Positions 12,605 through 25,621 of a stretch of DNA of 53,572 nt are shown here, piece by piece (within the stretch, counting starts at the first letter, position 1; each line of letters opens with the position of its first letter). The translations under genes were made by a program, and so were the position numbers. The notes beneath the pieces were generated by a model. The model did no database searches. It worked only from the letters and a program-made list of their open reading frames with translations, and had not been told where the DNA came from. Source of the stretch: Priapulus caudatus (taxonomy: Eukaryota; Priapulida; Priapulimorpha; Priapulimorphida; Priapulidae); NCBI RefSeq assembly GCF_000485595.1, contig NW_014577263.1, forward strand, positions 211,580-265,151, written 5' to 3'.

Positions 12605-13148
12605 GACAATTGTTTACAGGTTTGTCACATTTTTTACAGACAGCGGGGTGAGACGATTTTTTAACAGGTTTGTCAATTTTTCACCGGGCAGGCGGGGTGA
12701 ACGATTTTACGAGGTTTGCAAATTTTTACAGGGGCAGCGGGGTGACGCATTTAACAGTTTGGTGACATTTTTACAGGACAGCGGGTACGATTTTACAGGT
12801 TTTGTCAGCATTTTTACAGGACAGCGGGGTACGATTTTAGCAGGTTGTGTACACATTTATTACAGGGCAGCGGGGTGACGATTTCTTACAGGCGTTTGTG
12901 GCAGCATTTTTAAGGGGAGGCGGGTGACTGATTTTACAGAGTTGTTTGTCAGCATTTTTAGCAGGGCAGCGGGGTGCCGATTTTTACAATGATTTGTCAC
13001 AGTTTTACAGGGCGGAGGCATTTTACAGGTTTGTCACATTTTTACAGGGCAGCGGGGTGACGATTTTACAGGTTTGTCACATTTTTACAGGGCAGCGGGG
13101 TGACGATTTTACAGGTTTGTCACATTTTTACAGGGCAGCGGAGTGACG
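12605..13148 (+). repeat. 43-bp minisatellite, copy B
   Basis: Same unit as in copy A. The last three units (about 13030-13145) are identical to each other, while earlier units carry indels. The array ends where a possible exon starts with ATGAGTAGTGCAGCC, so it would sit in the 5' untranslated region or promoter of that gene. Confidence 0.9.
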
Positions 13149-13268
13149 ATGAGTAGTGCAGCCTCCTCCGCGGCTCCCGCCGCTCAATGATGAAGTGTTC
13201 GCAGATCGATGTGATGGCGTGCACAGTGAAGCTAGAGGGCGAGGACAAGGATCGCAAATTCAACGCAG
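13149..13268 (+). CDS. Possible first coding exon of an unidentified gene, copy B (one-base frame break)
   Basis: This begins ATGAGTAGTGCAGCC, encodes an Ala/Ser-rich start (MSSAASSAAPAAQ) and then hits TGA. In copy A the same place carries one extra C. With it, the frame runs on into KCSQIDVMAC and KLEGEDKDRKFNA, up to a possible donor (CAACGCAG followed by GT). Forty codons would be open. I do not recognise the product, and no following exon was found before CAMTA. It could be the start of a small gene, a 5' exon of a longer gene, or chance. The donor context is weak. Confidence 0.3.
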
Positions 13269-13385
13269 GTTATTATTATTATTATTGTTATTATTATTAA
13301 ATCTTTATTGCGTGTAATTCAAATACAAATACATGTACTGAAGAGACAGACAGTCTTTTTCATGGAGAAAAAATCTGGTAGGTGC

Positions 13386-13910
13386 AATAGTGTTGAGCAG
13401 TTAAAATAATAATAACATTTCTGAGTGATACAGTAAACAGTACATGTATGGTACAGATGACAAGTACGCCGGTCTCGCTGTTTGTCTGTGCGGAATACGA
13501 TTATACCATCAGGTTGGGCATCACCGGGCGGCTCTGTTATACGCACTGTAACTACTGTGCTGGCAATGTAACGTGGACAGCGTAGCATGAGAGGGGCGTA
13601 GCTAACTAAGTAATTTTGCCTGAGGTGTGGTGGGGGGGGGTAATGCCAAGTGCATTTTTGTGTTCTGGGCAGTTGACCGTGGGCAATTCTCCACTGGCTA
13701 TTAGTCATCGTACGGTAGCTCCATTTGTCTGTACGTGTGGTGGGGGGGGGACCTCCCTCTCACGCTATCTTTGGTCCGTGGCCTCGGTTATGCCGTTTCA
13801 TGGAGTATCCTAGTGACAGCGTACATCATGCTATGGCGTTATACAGTGTTACATGCTGTGGCGTGACATAATGCGCGCAATGTAACGTGGTAACGCCGCG
13901 TGCGTCCACC
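13386..13910. other. Region upstream of the CAMTA start codon
   Basis: No gene that I can support. It contains two G runs (13628-13640 and 13740-13750) inside similar GTGTGGTGGGG contexts. It probably holds the CAMTA 5' untranslated region and promoter, but I see no defined element apart from the good start context at 13911 (TCCACCATGG). Confidence 0.35.
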
Positions 13911-14580
13911 ATGGCACAGCTGTTCGAAGACGTATCGTCACACGTTATGCACGCGTTCAATTTGACAGCGAATAAAGAGCAACCTCATGAGAGCGGGTCG
14001 CTGCCAGATGCCTCTGACTCGCTACAGAAACCCGACTACTTCCCCAAACAACGCCACCGGTGGAACACGAACGAGGTGAGCATGAATAACGAGTGTCTCG
14101 ACTAACGAGTTCCGTAATCTCAGTTAAAAATATTCCGTAGTCTCTGCATTTAAATGCTGGCCTTGGATGTGTGTCGAGCGTGTTATAAAAGCGACTATAG
14201 AGCGTGTGAGTTATTTAGGCGCGATGTTGGTGTGTGGGCACCCGTGTGAGAATTTGTGATCATAGGCTGTTTAACATTTAATTTATCGTTTATTCTCAGA
14301 ATGCCGGATTGGTTTTTGCACGTGTTTGGTTGCGTTTTGTAGCAAGTCAGTTATGTGTGATCATAGGCCGTTTAACATTTAATTTAGCGTTTATTCACGG
14401 AATGCCGGATTGGTTTTTGCACGTGTTTGGTTGCAATTTCGCGACCGTGTTATAAAACCGTATCAAAATAACCGAGGTCCGAGGATGTGAATTGTGATGT
14501 GTGTTAATGCCTTTCCCTAGGCTTCTAATGCAATTAGTGGGGATGTGAAGTCAGTTATTTTTAGGATAGACCAGGAGTGC

Positions 14581-14624
<44 letters not shown>

Positions 14625-15166
14625 CATATTTCTATATTATGCACTCCTGAATAGAATTGCGAAATAATTTTTCTATTGAGTTTGGTTGCTACATTCAGTA
14701 TTTATAATGAAACCTTGGAATGGGTAATTAAAATATCTGGTAACTGTATTATATTTCCATTCAGGCCGTGAGACTACATGCAATGAATGTCCCCTGTGTA
14801 CATGTTTTCGTATAATGAGCAAATGTGTAATCTTAAATGCATTAAGGTGAATTAATGAGGCTCTCTAATAAACGCACGCATCGTTTTTATTGAATAGCGT
14901 GTTTCGGAAAAGCTACACATAGCGTGTCGATTTTCGTTAGGGTATTCGAGCAGAAGAGTGGCTAGAGATTCTGTTCACGGTCTGCAGCATCTAAGTCATG
15001 TTTTATCTCAGTCACTGGGGAAATGGTTCAAATATCACTGTGCGTGCGTGTGTGTGATTATAACAGATTGTGACATATTTTCAGGAAGTTTCTGCCTTCC
15101 TGAATTGTTTCGAGAGTCATCGGGATTGGTTGACGTCGGACGTCCGCCTCAGGTAACCTATACGTG

Positions 15167-15218
<52 letters not shown>

Positions 15219-18200
15219 TGAGTGCGTGTGAGTGCCATATTATGGACGTATATAATTTATGAGCCACGTGGGCATTAGTAGGGAGTGGGCTGAACGAGTT
15301 AACCTCATATTCGGTAAATGCTCGGTCATTCCAATGGGAAAAATGTGAGTAATGTCTAAAATTATTGACAATTCCAATGAAGTAAGTAATGTAAATGCGT
15401 AATATCCGTACTGATTGAATAGAGTCGAACCGGTCATTATCACGCGACATCTTCTAAAAAAAATGTGTCTAATGTCTAAAATTATCGACAATTACAATGA
15501 AGAAATGTCAGAAGTGTGTGATGTCTACAACGATCGATCACACTTTGAAGTGAATGGTTGAACCGGTCCTTGTCGTGCACCGTCTTCTAAAAAAATATGT
15601 CTAAAATTATCGACAATTACAACGAAAAAATATAAGTTTGTAATAAGTGTATAATGTAAGTGTAAATGTAAGTGTGTAATGTCTACAGCGATTGATCACT
15701 CGTTGAAGTGAATGGTTGAAATGTCTTCAGGCCCAAGTCTGGCTCGATGCTCCTCTACAACCGCAAGGTGTGCAAGTACCGGAAGGATGGCTACTGCTGG
15801 AAGAAGCGCAAGGACGGCAAGACCACACGAGAGGACCACATGAAACTCAAAGTACAGGGAGTCGAGGTACGTGTTACGACGTGTTACGTTTACGGGTTAC
15901 GACATGGTCAGGCAGGGTCGGATGAAGTTGAGGTAGTCTAGGGAGCTGAGGTTGGGTCGGATTGCGTGTGGCGGGAGGGGGGGAGTGTGTGGGGTGGGGT
16001 GAGGCAGGAATGGGTGAGATGCTGGGGGGTTGGGTCGATAGTAGTAGTCCATATGCAGTGGTACTATCAGGAGTTAATAATGACAAATTATTAATTTGTT
16101 ATTAATTAATTATATTATTATTATTATTATTATAATTATATATTAATTATTAAAATTATTATTAATTAGTTTGTCATTATTAACTCCTGATACTATCCTC
16201 TATTCTCTGCCATGCTCTCACTGATGAATCCTACCACAAGTTCTATTTTCCATGACTGATGAATCCTACCACAAGTTCACAACCATCGCCCATTCACTAC
16301 TATATCAGCACCACAGCGTTGTCGGCTCCGGCTATAAGGCAGGCACATGATGAGGCGTTAATCTCACTAATTGTCGTTGATCGTTCCGCGTGTAATCGGC
16401 GGGGGCGGATGCGATTCGCCGTCGGTAACATACGGGGCTAACTAATGTGTCTGTCGTCATCGTTGCTTGCAGTGCATATACGGATGCTACGTGCACTCTG
16501 CCATACTGCCAACCTTTCATCGCCGCTGCTACTGGCTGCTGCAGGTGAGGTGTACTGCGTGAGATACGTCACAGCTCCGATGATGACGATCATGTGAGAT
16601 GAGTCCAGTCCTCCGGAGAGCAATCGTCAGCGCGTTTCATCATTCTCTCTCGCGCGCGTTGAATTTTTGAAAACGAGTAGCTACTTAAATGGTGGCAAAA
16701 TAACTGAGAGACAGAGTAGGTGCATGGTCACGCGTGGTCACACGTCTAGACATGTAGATGTAGTCATATATGTGTGTGGAGTGGAAGCCTGGACAGTCTC
16801 TACAGGATGCGGCTCACGGCTCCGCTGCACTACCCCCCCGATGTGGGTTCAATCGCCTTACGATTCGATGCCACAGAGCTGAGATATTATACGTTACCGA
16901 CTAATCTGGACGCCTAGCGTGATGTCCGATCGTCATTTTCCGTGATATTTTTGAGATTATGATGAGATTACGTACTGTTTCTGGGATTGTCGGTGACGGA
17001 TGTTGTTTTTTCGGTGTTCGTTCAGAATCCGGACATAGTGCTGGTGCATTACCTGAACGCACCGTTTGAGCAGGACAGCAAGCCGTGCGTGCTCTATGGA
17101 CTCAACTATTACCTGGACAAGCGGCAATGGACGCAGGAAGAACTTATCTCTCAGCTGAAGCCAATGTGTACGTCGTAGTCATCGCGCAGTAGTGTGTAGT
17201 GTTGTTGCATATGCAATGTGTACATGGTAGTAATAGCGCATAGTCTAGTGGCGTCAATCGGTCATATATGCAATGTGTACGTCGGCGTAGCAACCGCACA
17301 TGTTCTAGTGTCGCCGTATATAGCAATCGCGAATAGTCTAGTGTCGTATGTATGTGCGTTTGCTTCTGTTGTGTGCTCTCGCGTTGGTTAATCAATTTAA
17401 GATGTTAGCATGAAGGATAGAATGAATAAATTCGCCACGTTATTATTCTCGTGTTGGTTAATAAATTTAAGATGTTAGTATGAAGGGTAGAATGAATAAA
17501 AGTACCACCTTGTTGCTCTCCTGTTGGTTAATAAATTTAAGATGGTAGTATTAAAGGAAGAATGAATAAAAGTACCCGTTTGTCCCTGTTGTGTGACACT
17601 ATATAAACACAATATCTGAGCAGGTATGAGCAAGTGAATGCTGCCTGTCGTTAGTTTACCGGTTTTTAGACGTCGCCACTCTAACGTGTTACAGTTTCCC
17701 AATTTTGCGTGATGTGCTCTCATGTTTTTTTTATGTTCTTCACAGTTTACAGTGAAGATCAGGTCGATATGAACAACGAAACGGAGAAAGCGGTAAGTAA
17801 GTGATTATCTCCATAACTGCTTTCAACACGCAAATAACAAAACATTCGTACAGATCCATACGTAGCTAGAGTTGGTCTTTTGTTTGTAGGTGGCGCGTGC
17901 CATTATGAGATGTTATTCTATTTGCAGATGGCGCGCGATCACGAAATGTTCTTTTGTTCGCAATCTGCACAAGATTACAAGTTGCTATTTCGTTTGCAGA
18001 CGGAGCGCGATGACAAGATGTTCGTACGTTCTCGAGCGGCCCACGATCACAGCACGTTCTCTTGTTTTGCAGACGGCGCAGACGATTGACGCCATCGTGC
18101 AGCAGCTGCTGGACCGGCAGAACCACAAGGCTGCGTGCACGGCAGACTGTACCTGCCACGACGCGTCGCGCCGCGACCGATGTCCCCGCCACCGCGCCCT

Positions 18201-20493
18201 CACGCCGAAGATCAAACGCTCCAGCCCGCCGGTGGCCGCCGTTACCGCGGCGACAAACGGCGGCTACGCGGCCGACATGAATGGCCACCAGGGGGCGCCG
18301 ATCGTCATCGACGTGTCGCAGCTTCGTGGCGAGAACGGCGTCGTCGTCGTCAACGGCGACGGAAGCAGCGGCACGCAGACGCCGACCGCAATGTCGCTGA
18401 AGGTCGCCAACAAGTTGTCGTCGGCGACGGCGACGACGGCAGACGCGCGAGAGGGCGCCACCAGCAACGGCGTGTACAGCAGCGGCGGCCACATCTACCA
18501 TCTGCCGCCTGGTGACGTCTTCGGCTCCGGTGCTGACACCTACGTTGCAAAACAGACTGAGTGGAGTGCGCCACCGATGACACAGAGCCACCTGGTGACG
18601 AATGGCATGGGCGAGCTGTACGGTGGCGCCGCCCTGGCGACGGCCGGCGACGACGACTTTGGGCAGAAGGTGAACGGCGTCGCGGACTTTCATGGAGCGG
18701 ACGATCTCTTTGAACTCGACATGCTCCACGACTTTCCCGACTTCCTCCAGTCGGACGACTACCACCAGGCGGCGCTGGCGCACCCGACTCTTGAGACGGT
18801 GGTCGGCACGGCGACGGAGGTGTTCGACGGGGGAGGGATGCCGGATGGTGGCGCCGCCTCTCGGCACGATGTCATCAGCGACTTTTCGCCGGAGTGGTCG
18901 TATCCAGAGGTTCGTTGTTTTTTGCATTTTTGGGGTTTCATGTTGCTCTGCAATCTTTGTAACGCGCGTGTTTCATTATGTATTCGCATAAATTTGCACG
19001 ACTTTTTTGTTCGCTGTGGCGTAATCGTCCCGCGAAGTACTAATTATTCGAGAAAGCGTTTCAGTCTGCTAGTGTATCCAACTGTTTTGTTTTTGCTTTG
19101 TTTTTTCTTTTGACATTTTGGCTTCACGAGCAAATTGGAGTTTTTATCTCCTTACCCTTCATTACCCTAGCTTTTTTGTTTCAAAAAAAGCTGGATGGAG
19201 CTGCTGCAAACGAAAGCTAACAAAGAGTAAAAGTTATGTGCTAAGCAAAACGTGTAAAGAAAATTAGGACAATCTTTATCTTAAAAAGCAATGTGCTTTC
19301 ATTTCAAATTGTAAATAATAATGAGAAAAAATAGGCATTATGTTCCAAAAACACGTACTAAACATAGCATACATACAACTAGGCACTGTTTTAAACAATA
19401 AAAGAACTTGCTGCATGTCATAGATGCGTGTGCGTGTGTTACATGCGTGTGCGTGTGTTGGCAGGGAGGAACCAAGGTTCTGGTGACGGGGCCATGGTAC
19501 TCGCAGACTCTGCCCTACACCTGTTTGTTTGACAGCATCAGCGCACCTGCATCGCTTATACAGAGTGGAGTTCTTCGATGCTTCTGTCCAGGTAAGCAAA
19601 AGTAATGCAGTCCAATAGTCGCATTTCGTATAAATACTTACTGTTACTTTCTTTCAGTTATCCTTCTCGGACTTCTTATTCTTTCTACTGTGTTGTGTCC
19701 TAAATTAACTACTGACTAAGTGGTAAGACCTGGTTGTTAGACTACGATATATGCATAGTTACGATTACTGTATTATCGCATATCTGTAATTACTGTCACA
19801 AAACGAGCGTATTCAATTTAACCTCACGTGACGGTTACTCATGCTACCTGTCTGCCTGCCTCTCTGTCTGCCTGCCTCCCTGCCTGCCTCCCTGCCTCCC
19901 TGCCTCCCCCCTCCCTGCCTGTCTGTCTGCCTGCCTCCCTGCCCACCCGTGTGCTATAACTTGCTGACTATGCGTGTATTGTTGTCTGCCGCAGCACATG
20001 AGCCGGGCCTCGTCACGCTACAGGTGGCCTGCCTGCCTCCCTGCCTCCCTGCCTGCATGCCTGCCTCCCTCCCTGCCTCCCTGCCCACCCGTGTGCTATA
20101 ACTTGCTGACTATGCGTGTATTGTCGTCTGCCGCAGCACATGAGCCGGGCCTCGTCACGCTACAGGTGGCCTGCCTGCCTGCCTCCCTCCCTGTCTCCCT
20201 TCCTCCCTGCCTGTCTGCCTGCCTGCCTGCCTGCCTGTCTGTCTCCCTCCTTCCCTGCCTCTCTCCCTGCCCACCTGTGTGCTATAACTTGCTGACTATG
20301 CGTGTATTGTCGTCTGCCGCAGCACATGAGCCGGGCCTCGTCACGCTACAGGTGGCCTGCGACAGCGTCGTCATCTCCACATCCGTCGTGTTCGAGTACA
20401 AGGCCCGCCCCTCCGCCCTGCAGCCGGCCAATCACGAGCAGTGGCTCTCCGTCGACGGTTCGTGTTATCAGTTCACGTCGATTGACGTTGCAG

Positions 20494-20529
<36 letters not shown>

Positions 20530-23492
20530 TGTAAGAGAGATTGATCATGTCAATGGTTTGGCATCGATGCATTATTGGGTCACGTCAATCGATGTTGCAG
20601 TGATTGATTGGTTGATTGATTGATTGAGAGATTGATTACGTCTGGCGTCGTTACGACACTTCCCTCTCTATCTTTCTGGGCAACCCACCCCTTAAATACA
20701 TTTGGAAATAATGAAATATGAGCTTTAATACTGGATAATCTAATAAGATAGGATAAATATAGGATAAGATAATATATAGGATAATTTAATATAGATAATA
20801 GCTGATAATCTAACGGTAATCAATGAATCTAATTCGGATTATAAAATTGTATCTTATGGCTCATGTTCGGATGTTGTATCTCGACCTTACCGTTGTGCAA
20901 ATTGAAACCCAACTTGCATGTGGCCTTTCAGTCGAGCTTCATTCTAATCTCTCGTGTTTGCTTGTTGTTTCTATAGAGGACAGGTTCAAGATGTCCATCC
21001 TGGAGCGATTGGAGCAAATGGAGAGAATGCTTGCGAACACTAGCCAAAAATCTCAGAGAGCCCAGCAGGTAACGCGGTGCTGCGGCGACGCCAAATTCTT
21101 CGACTTTCAGGTCGATTCTGTTAATTACACAGTTTATTATTTGTTTATGTATATGTTATAATTTGTATATTATAGTATTAAAAGTGTAATATACAATACA
21201 CATTTATAATGTAACGTTGAATTAATGTTCGATATGAGATGTAGAAATGATGAAGAAGGAATCCAAACTTGTGTATTAAACTGCATAACTTTAATATCTG
21301 TCACATCTCCTTGCACACAGTGTAGTCACATCTTGCACAGAGAGACAAAGAAACGCGCACATGCGCGTAAGCGTGTGTGCTTACTCCTGCGACCACAACC
21401 AGACTCCTCGACTCCTACATCTCTCCCTGTCTCTTCAGCCTACCACACATCTGTCCCCCACATATGTCACTAACCCACAGCCCTATGTCCCTACGCTCAT
21501 TTCACAATGACCCTAGAAACGCCCGACCTAAAACACGTTTACCATTCTTCCTATAACATCAATGTAGCCGCAACAAGATGCGCGACGCTCTGTCTACATA
21601 GATTATCACTAAAACAACCCCGAGTCTAGCCGCACTCCGCGTCTCTAACTAACTTATGTAACATTTGTAAAACATGTTACAATAATGTATATATAATTAT
21701 ATAATAAGTATTTATAGTATAAAAAAATTATCTGTTTATTTTTTGCATAATTAGTTCTGTTAATACTGTTGCTTACAGTAGTTAATTACAGCCAGTAATA
21801 ATTATAATTATTATAGTGCCTTATATATGTTTATATGTATAATTTATTAATAACAATAATAATTTATAATAATAGTAATTAAACAGTGGTTAGTAATTAC
21901 AATATGTTTATTTATTACATTGTGAGATATGTTATTATTGTCACTGCTAGTAGTTACTGCTTCAATCGGTAGCTACTGTCAGGGAGTCTATAATAGGCTA
22001 TAGGGGGGGGGGGGCTATTATAGACTCCCTGCTACTGTCTAGGCCCCCCCCCCCCGCTGTAACACGTGTGTGGTGTGTGCGAGAAGTCGGTCACAAGTTC
22101 TTCTCCTGCGTTGTTTCACTTCCGAGTGTGATTCCGTTCAACGTGAGCACGTTATCGTTGATGACCCACGCGGTGAGGTATCATATGCAAGGGGTGTGTG
22201 AAGTCAGTTCTTCTCCTGCGTTGTTTCAGAGTGCGATTCCGTTCAACACGAGCACGCTGTCCTTCGAGGATCGGCTCGTCTCCTACGTTCAGCGCGCGAG
22301 CCAGCGACCGTGGCTGAAGCCAACGCAGATCCAGTGTCTGCCGCGCACATGCCGCGGCATGAACACCCTGCACCTAGCCACCGCGCTCGGCTACACACGC
22401 CTCGTGCAGACGCTCATACGCTGGAGGTAAGACGCGCGCGCGGTGGGCGCGGAATTACGTCGCGCGACGGAGGAGCATTGTCAATTATCGTTGTCGTTAT
22501 CAATTGTTGTTGGTCGTTGAAATTATCGCGATCTTCAATGGAGGTTTACGGAGTGGATCGTCTGCATCATTTGCTGCGTTTGACGTGCCGATTGCGTTGC
22601 TGACATTGTAGTCGGTTCTCGTGTCGGTAGTGTGACGATCGTATCGTGTGTCTATATCCGCCGGTGCGTACGTACGTTGTATTGGGAGTGAATAATGACG
22701 GGATTGTTTTTCGTCATTCACACCCGCCTGTTGTGATCATTCACGTCCATGCCAGGGTTAGCCAGGGCTCTACATGCGACAGTCGTGAGTTGTTGTTGTT
22801 GTTGTTGTTGTTGTTGTGGAGGCGCGACCGTGATTGTTGTCTCTGCTCATGGCAGGTGTGAGAGTCGTGAGTTGTTATTGTTGTTGTTGCGGAGGCGCGA
22901 CCGTGATCGTTGTCGCTGCTCATGGCAGGTGTGAGAGCCCGAGCATCGTACTGGACATGGAGGTGGATGCGGTAACCGGCGACGACATGATGTGCACTCC
23001 GCTGGTAAGCTTCATAGATGCCCTGCATACGTAATCATGTACACGTGTATGTGTGTGTACGTGCGTGCGTGCGTGCGTGCGTGCATGTGTGCGTGTGTGT
23101 GTGCGTGTGTATGTGTGTGTGCGTGTGTGTATGTTTGACACCACAGTCTCTCTCTATACGTAGATGTGGGCGTGCGTGCGTGCGTGCGTATGTAGATGCA
23201 CAGAGATTTGACTCTGCATTCTTTCTCTCTGCGCGTAGATGTGGGCGTGTGCGCTGGACCACAAGGACACGGCGTTGCTACTCTACCAGTGGAACAGCGC
23301 AGCGCTGAGCGTACAGAACGCTGCGGGACTGCTGCCCCTCGACGCGGCCCGCGGCCACGCGTCCAGCCGGCTAGCCGACCAGCTAGAGAGCATGGAGGTC
23401 GCGCGCGTCAGCTGTAACTCACAACACATGGTACGTGTGACGGTGACGACGACGATGATGGTGATGATGATGATGATGATGATGATGATGAC

Positions 23493-23523
<31 letters not shown>

Positions 23524-23540
23524 TTGATGATGACGACGAC

Positions 23541-23578
<38 letters not shown>

Positions 23579-25551
23579 CGATGATGATGATGACGATGAC
23601 AACGATAATGAAGATGATGATGACGACGACGATTTTGATGAAGAAATTTATATATTTATATTATATAGTTATATATGGTAGTTGTATATTAGTATATATG
23701 TATACACTATACCATACGCTTCCATCACGCACCTTGCAGGCGGCGTGGAAGGACGTGTCGTCGCCCGCGGCAACGCCGACGTCCACCCGCTCCTCCTCGA
23801 TCACGTCCGACGACGCTCTCATGGCCGTCGCGTCGCTCTACCACGACGAATCAGACGTCAGCGACTCAGACGCAAAGAAGATGGCGTCCACCGCCGCCAC
23901 GTGGCCCTACGCAAAGTCTTGCGACACCGACGAGAGATGGCGCCACGGGTCGCGGCACGGCCGGCTCTGCAAGCGGCAGTCGGTCGAGGGGCCGGACGAG
24001 ATCAGGAACGACTCGTCAGCGAAGCAGCGTCGCACGCCCTCTGTTGAGAGAAAGCTGCAGAGCGGCGGCGGCAGCGTGGATGCAGCAGACAAGCCGGCTG
24101 AGGCGTGAGTACAGACAGCGAATGCGGGCGTTGCTATGGCGACCGCCGCGAAACGTTGGCAGACGACGTGCGAAAAAAATCGCAGCTCGATGACAGTGAA
24201 TGTAGATAAAAAATGTGAATAAAAATCGGATATACTTTGCAGGTTTGTGTGTCTGAGTAGTTTAGTCTTTGCAGTTTAGTCGTGTGTCTGAGGTATCGAC
24301 AGTGAATTTGACGTATTGGACTGTGGTTAGTTGCAGCAGTTGCTTGATAGGTTCACACCCACCACCAATGCAACTATTACAGCCAGACACTGTGCTATAG
24401 ACTGTGTCTCATGAGCAAGGCAATGTTTCCAGAACCCGCCCAATGCCGTTCAAGTTGGGGAATGCATAATGAAACGTCTAGCGAATTAAATCCATATGAA
24501 CTCCATACTGTCGAGTAACCATTGACATCATTGCTTTTACTCCAGGGCCCTCGCCTCTCCACTCTTCATGGACGTTGACCCTGATGACTCATTGCGTGGT
24601 TACCATGACTACAGATTGGGCAGGGATGAAGATCAAACCTCGCTCCTCATGGATACAGGTATATGTTCCTCTGACGCTCGTATCGTGGTTGAGTTCTCTC
24701 GCATGGGTGAAAGTCAGACTATCTGTCATGAGCGTGTAGTCTAATTTGATAGACTGGTGGCCAAATCACCAATGGCGGTGAGTTCTGGTTCAAACTGTGA
24801 GTGTCCGAGAGCACCTAAATATCAGGCGCCCCTTTTCAGAAACAAAATTTGTCTTAGTCTTAAAATTAACTTTGTCCCCTGTTACCTGTTGACTTTGTTA
24901 AACTTTGTTACCTGTTGACAGCAGTAAAGTAATTAGTTTCTCATACGCAGTGTATAGACGTCACGTCTACGAGAAAAAATTAACCTTACGACTGACAACG
25001 GGGCCTGATCTTGTCCTGTTAAAGCTTGCATTTTTTAACTGCGAGTCGCAAATTCAGACTAATTCAGATTGAAACCTATTTAGACTAATATAAGGAATTT
25101 AGACAATATCTAACTCCGCCCCGCCGCCATCTTGGCGACGGCGGCCATCTTTGCAGACGCCGACACGCTGTCGAGCTGCAGCCCGCTCATCGACGTCGTC
25201 AATCTATCCGACGACGAATGCGAGAACGTGGCGCCCCCACGCTCGGTGGCGGACGAGGGTGGCGGTGGCGGCGGCGGCGGTGGGCGCGCGGGCGACCAGC
25301 GCGTGCTGACGCTGGCAGAGCAGATCATCGCGGCGATACCGGAGCGCATCAAGAACAACCTGCACATGAGCGACGTGGCGGGAGCGGACGACGCCGGGTT
25401 CACGCTAGACAGCCGCCGATACAGGTACGTGTGCAGGGGGAGGTGTGTTCGTGCATCCCTTTTGATTTCTCCATCCTTTTATCCTTCCCTCTCTCCCTCC
25501 TTCAAATCTAAGCTCCTATTTTACCATTCTCTACCTCTCTTCCTCTCTATT

Positions 25552-25621
<70 letters not shown>

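Larger units (their letters stand above)
11143..13385 (+). repeat. Large direct repeat, copy B
   Basis: Second copy of 7794-10202. It has fewer apparent sequence errors: its minisatellite contains perfect tandem units, and its possible exon is damaged by only one missing base. After 13385 it runs into unique DNA leading to the CAMTA gene, so it is the better candidate for the true locus. Confidence 0.85.

Noticed and set aside
9345-13148. Regular 43-bp repeats resembling a CRISPR array
   Set aside because: The units are directly tandem with no unique spacers, there are no cas genes, and the genome is that of an animal.
15058-15450. Cys/Arg/Ala and Thr/His repeat frames
   Set aside because: They result from the (GCGT)n microsatellite. 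The same applies to frames over 38504-38818 and 45200-45768.
17866-18927. 353-codon minus-strand frame
   Set aside because: It is antisense to CAMTA exon 7 and rich in Arg/His from the complementary G+C-rich codons; no domain is recognisable.
23408-23640. Poly-Met and poly-Ser open frames
   Set aside because: They come from the (GAT)n repeat in a CAMTA intron; splice sites at 23430 and 23739 remove it.
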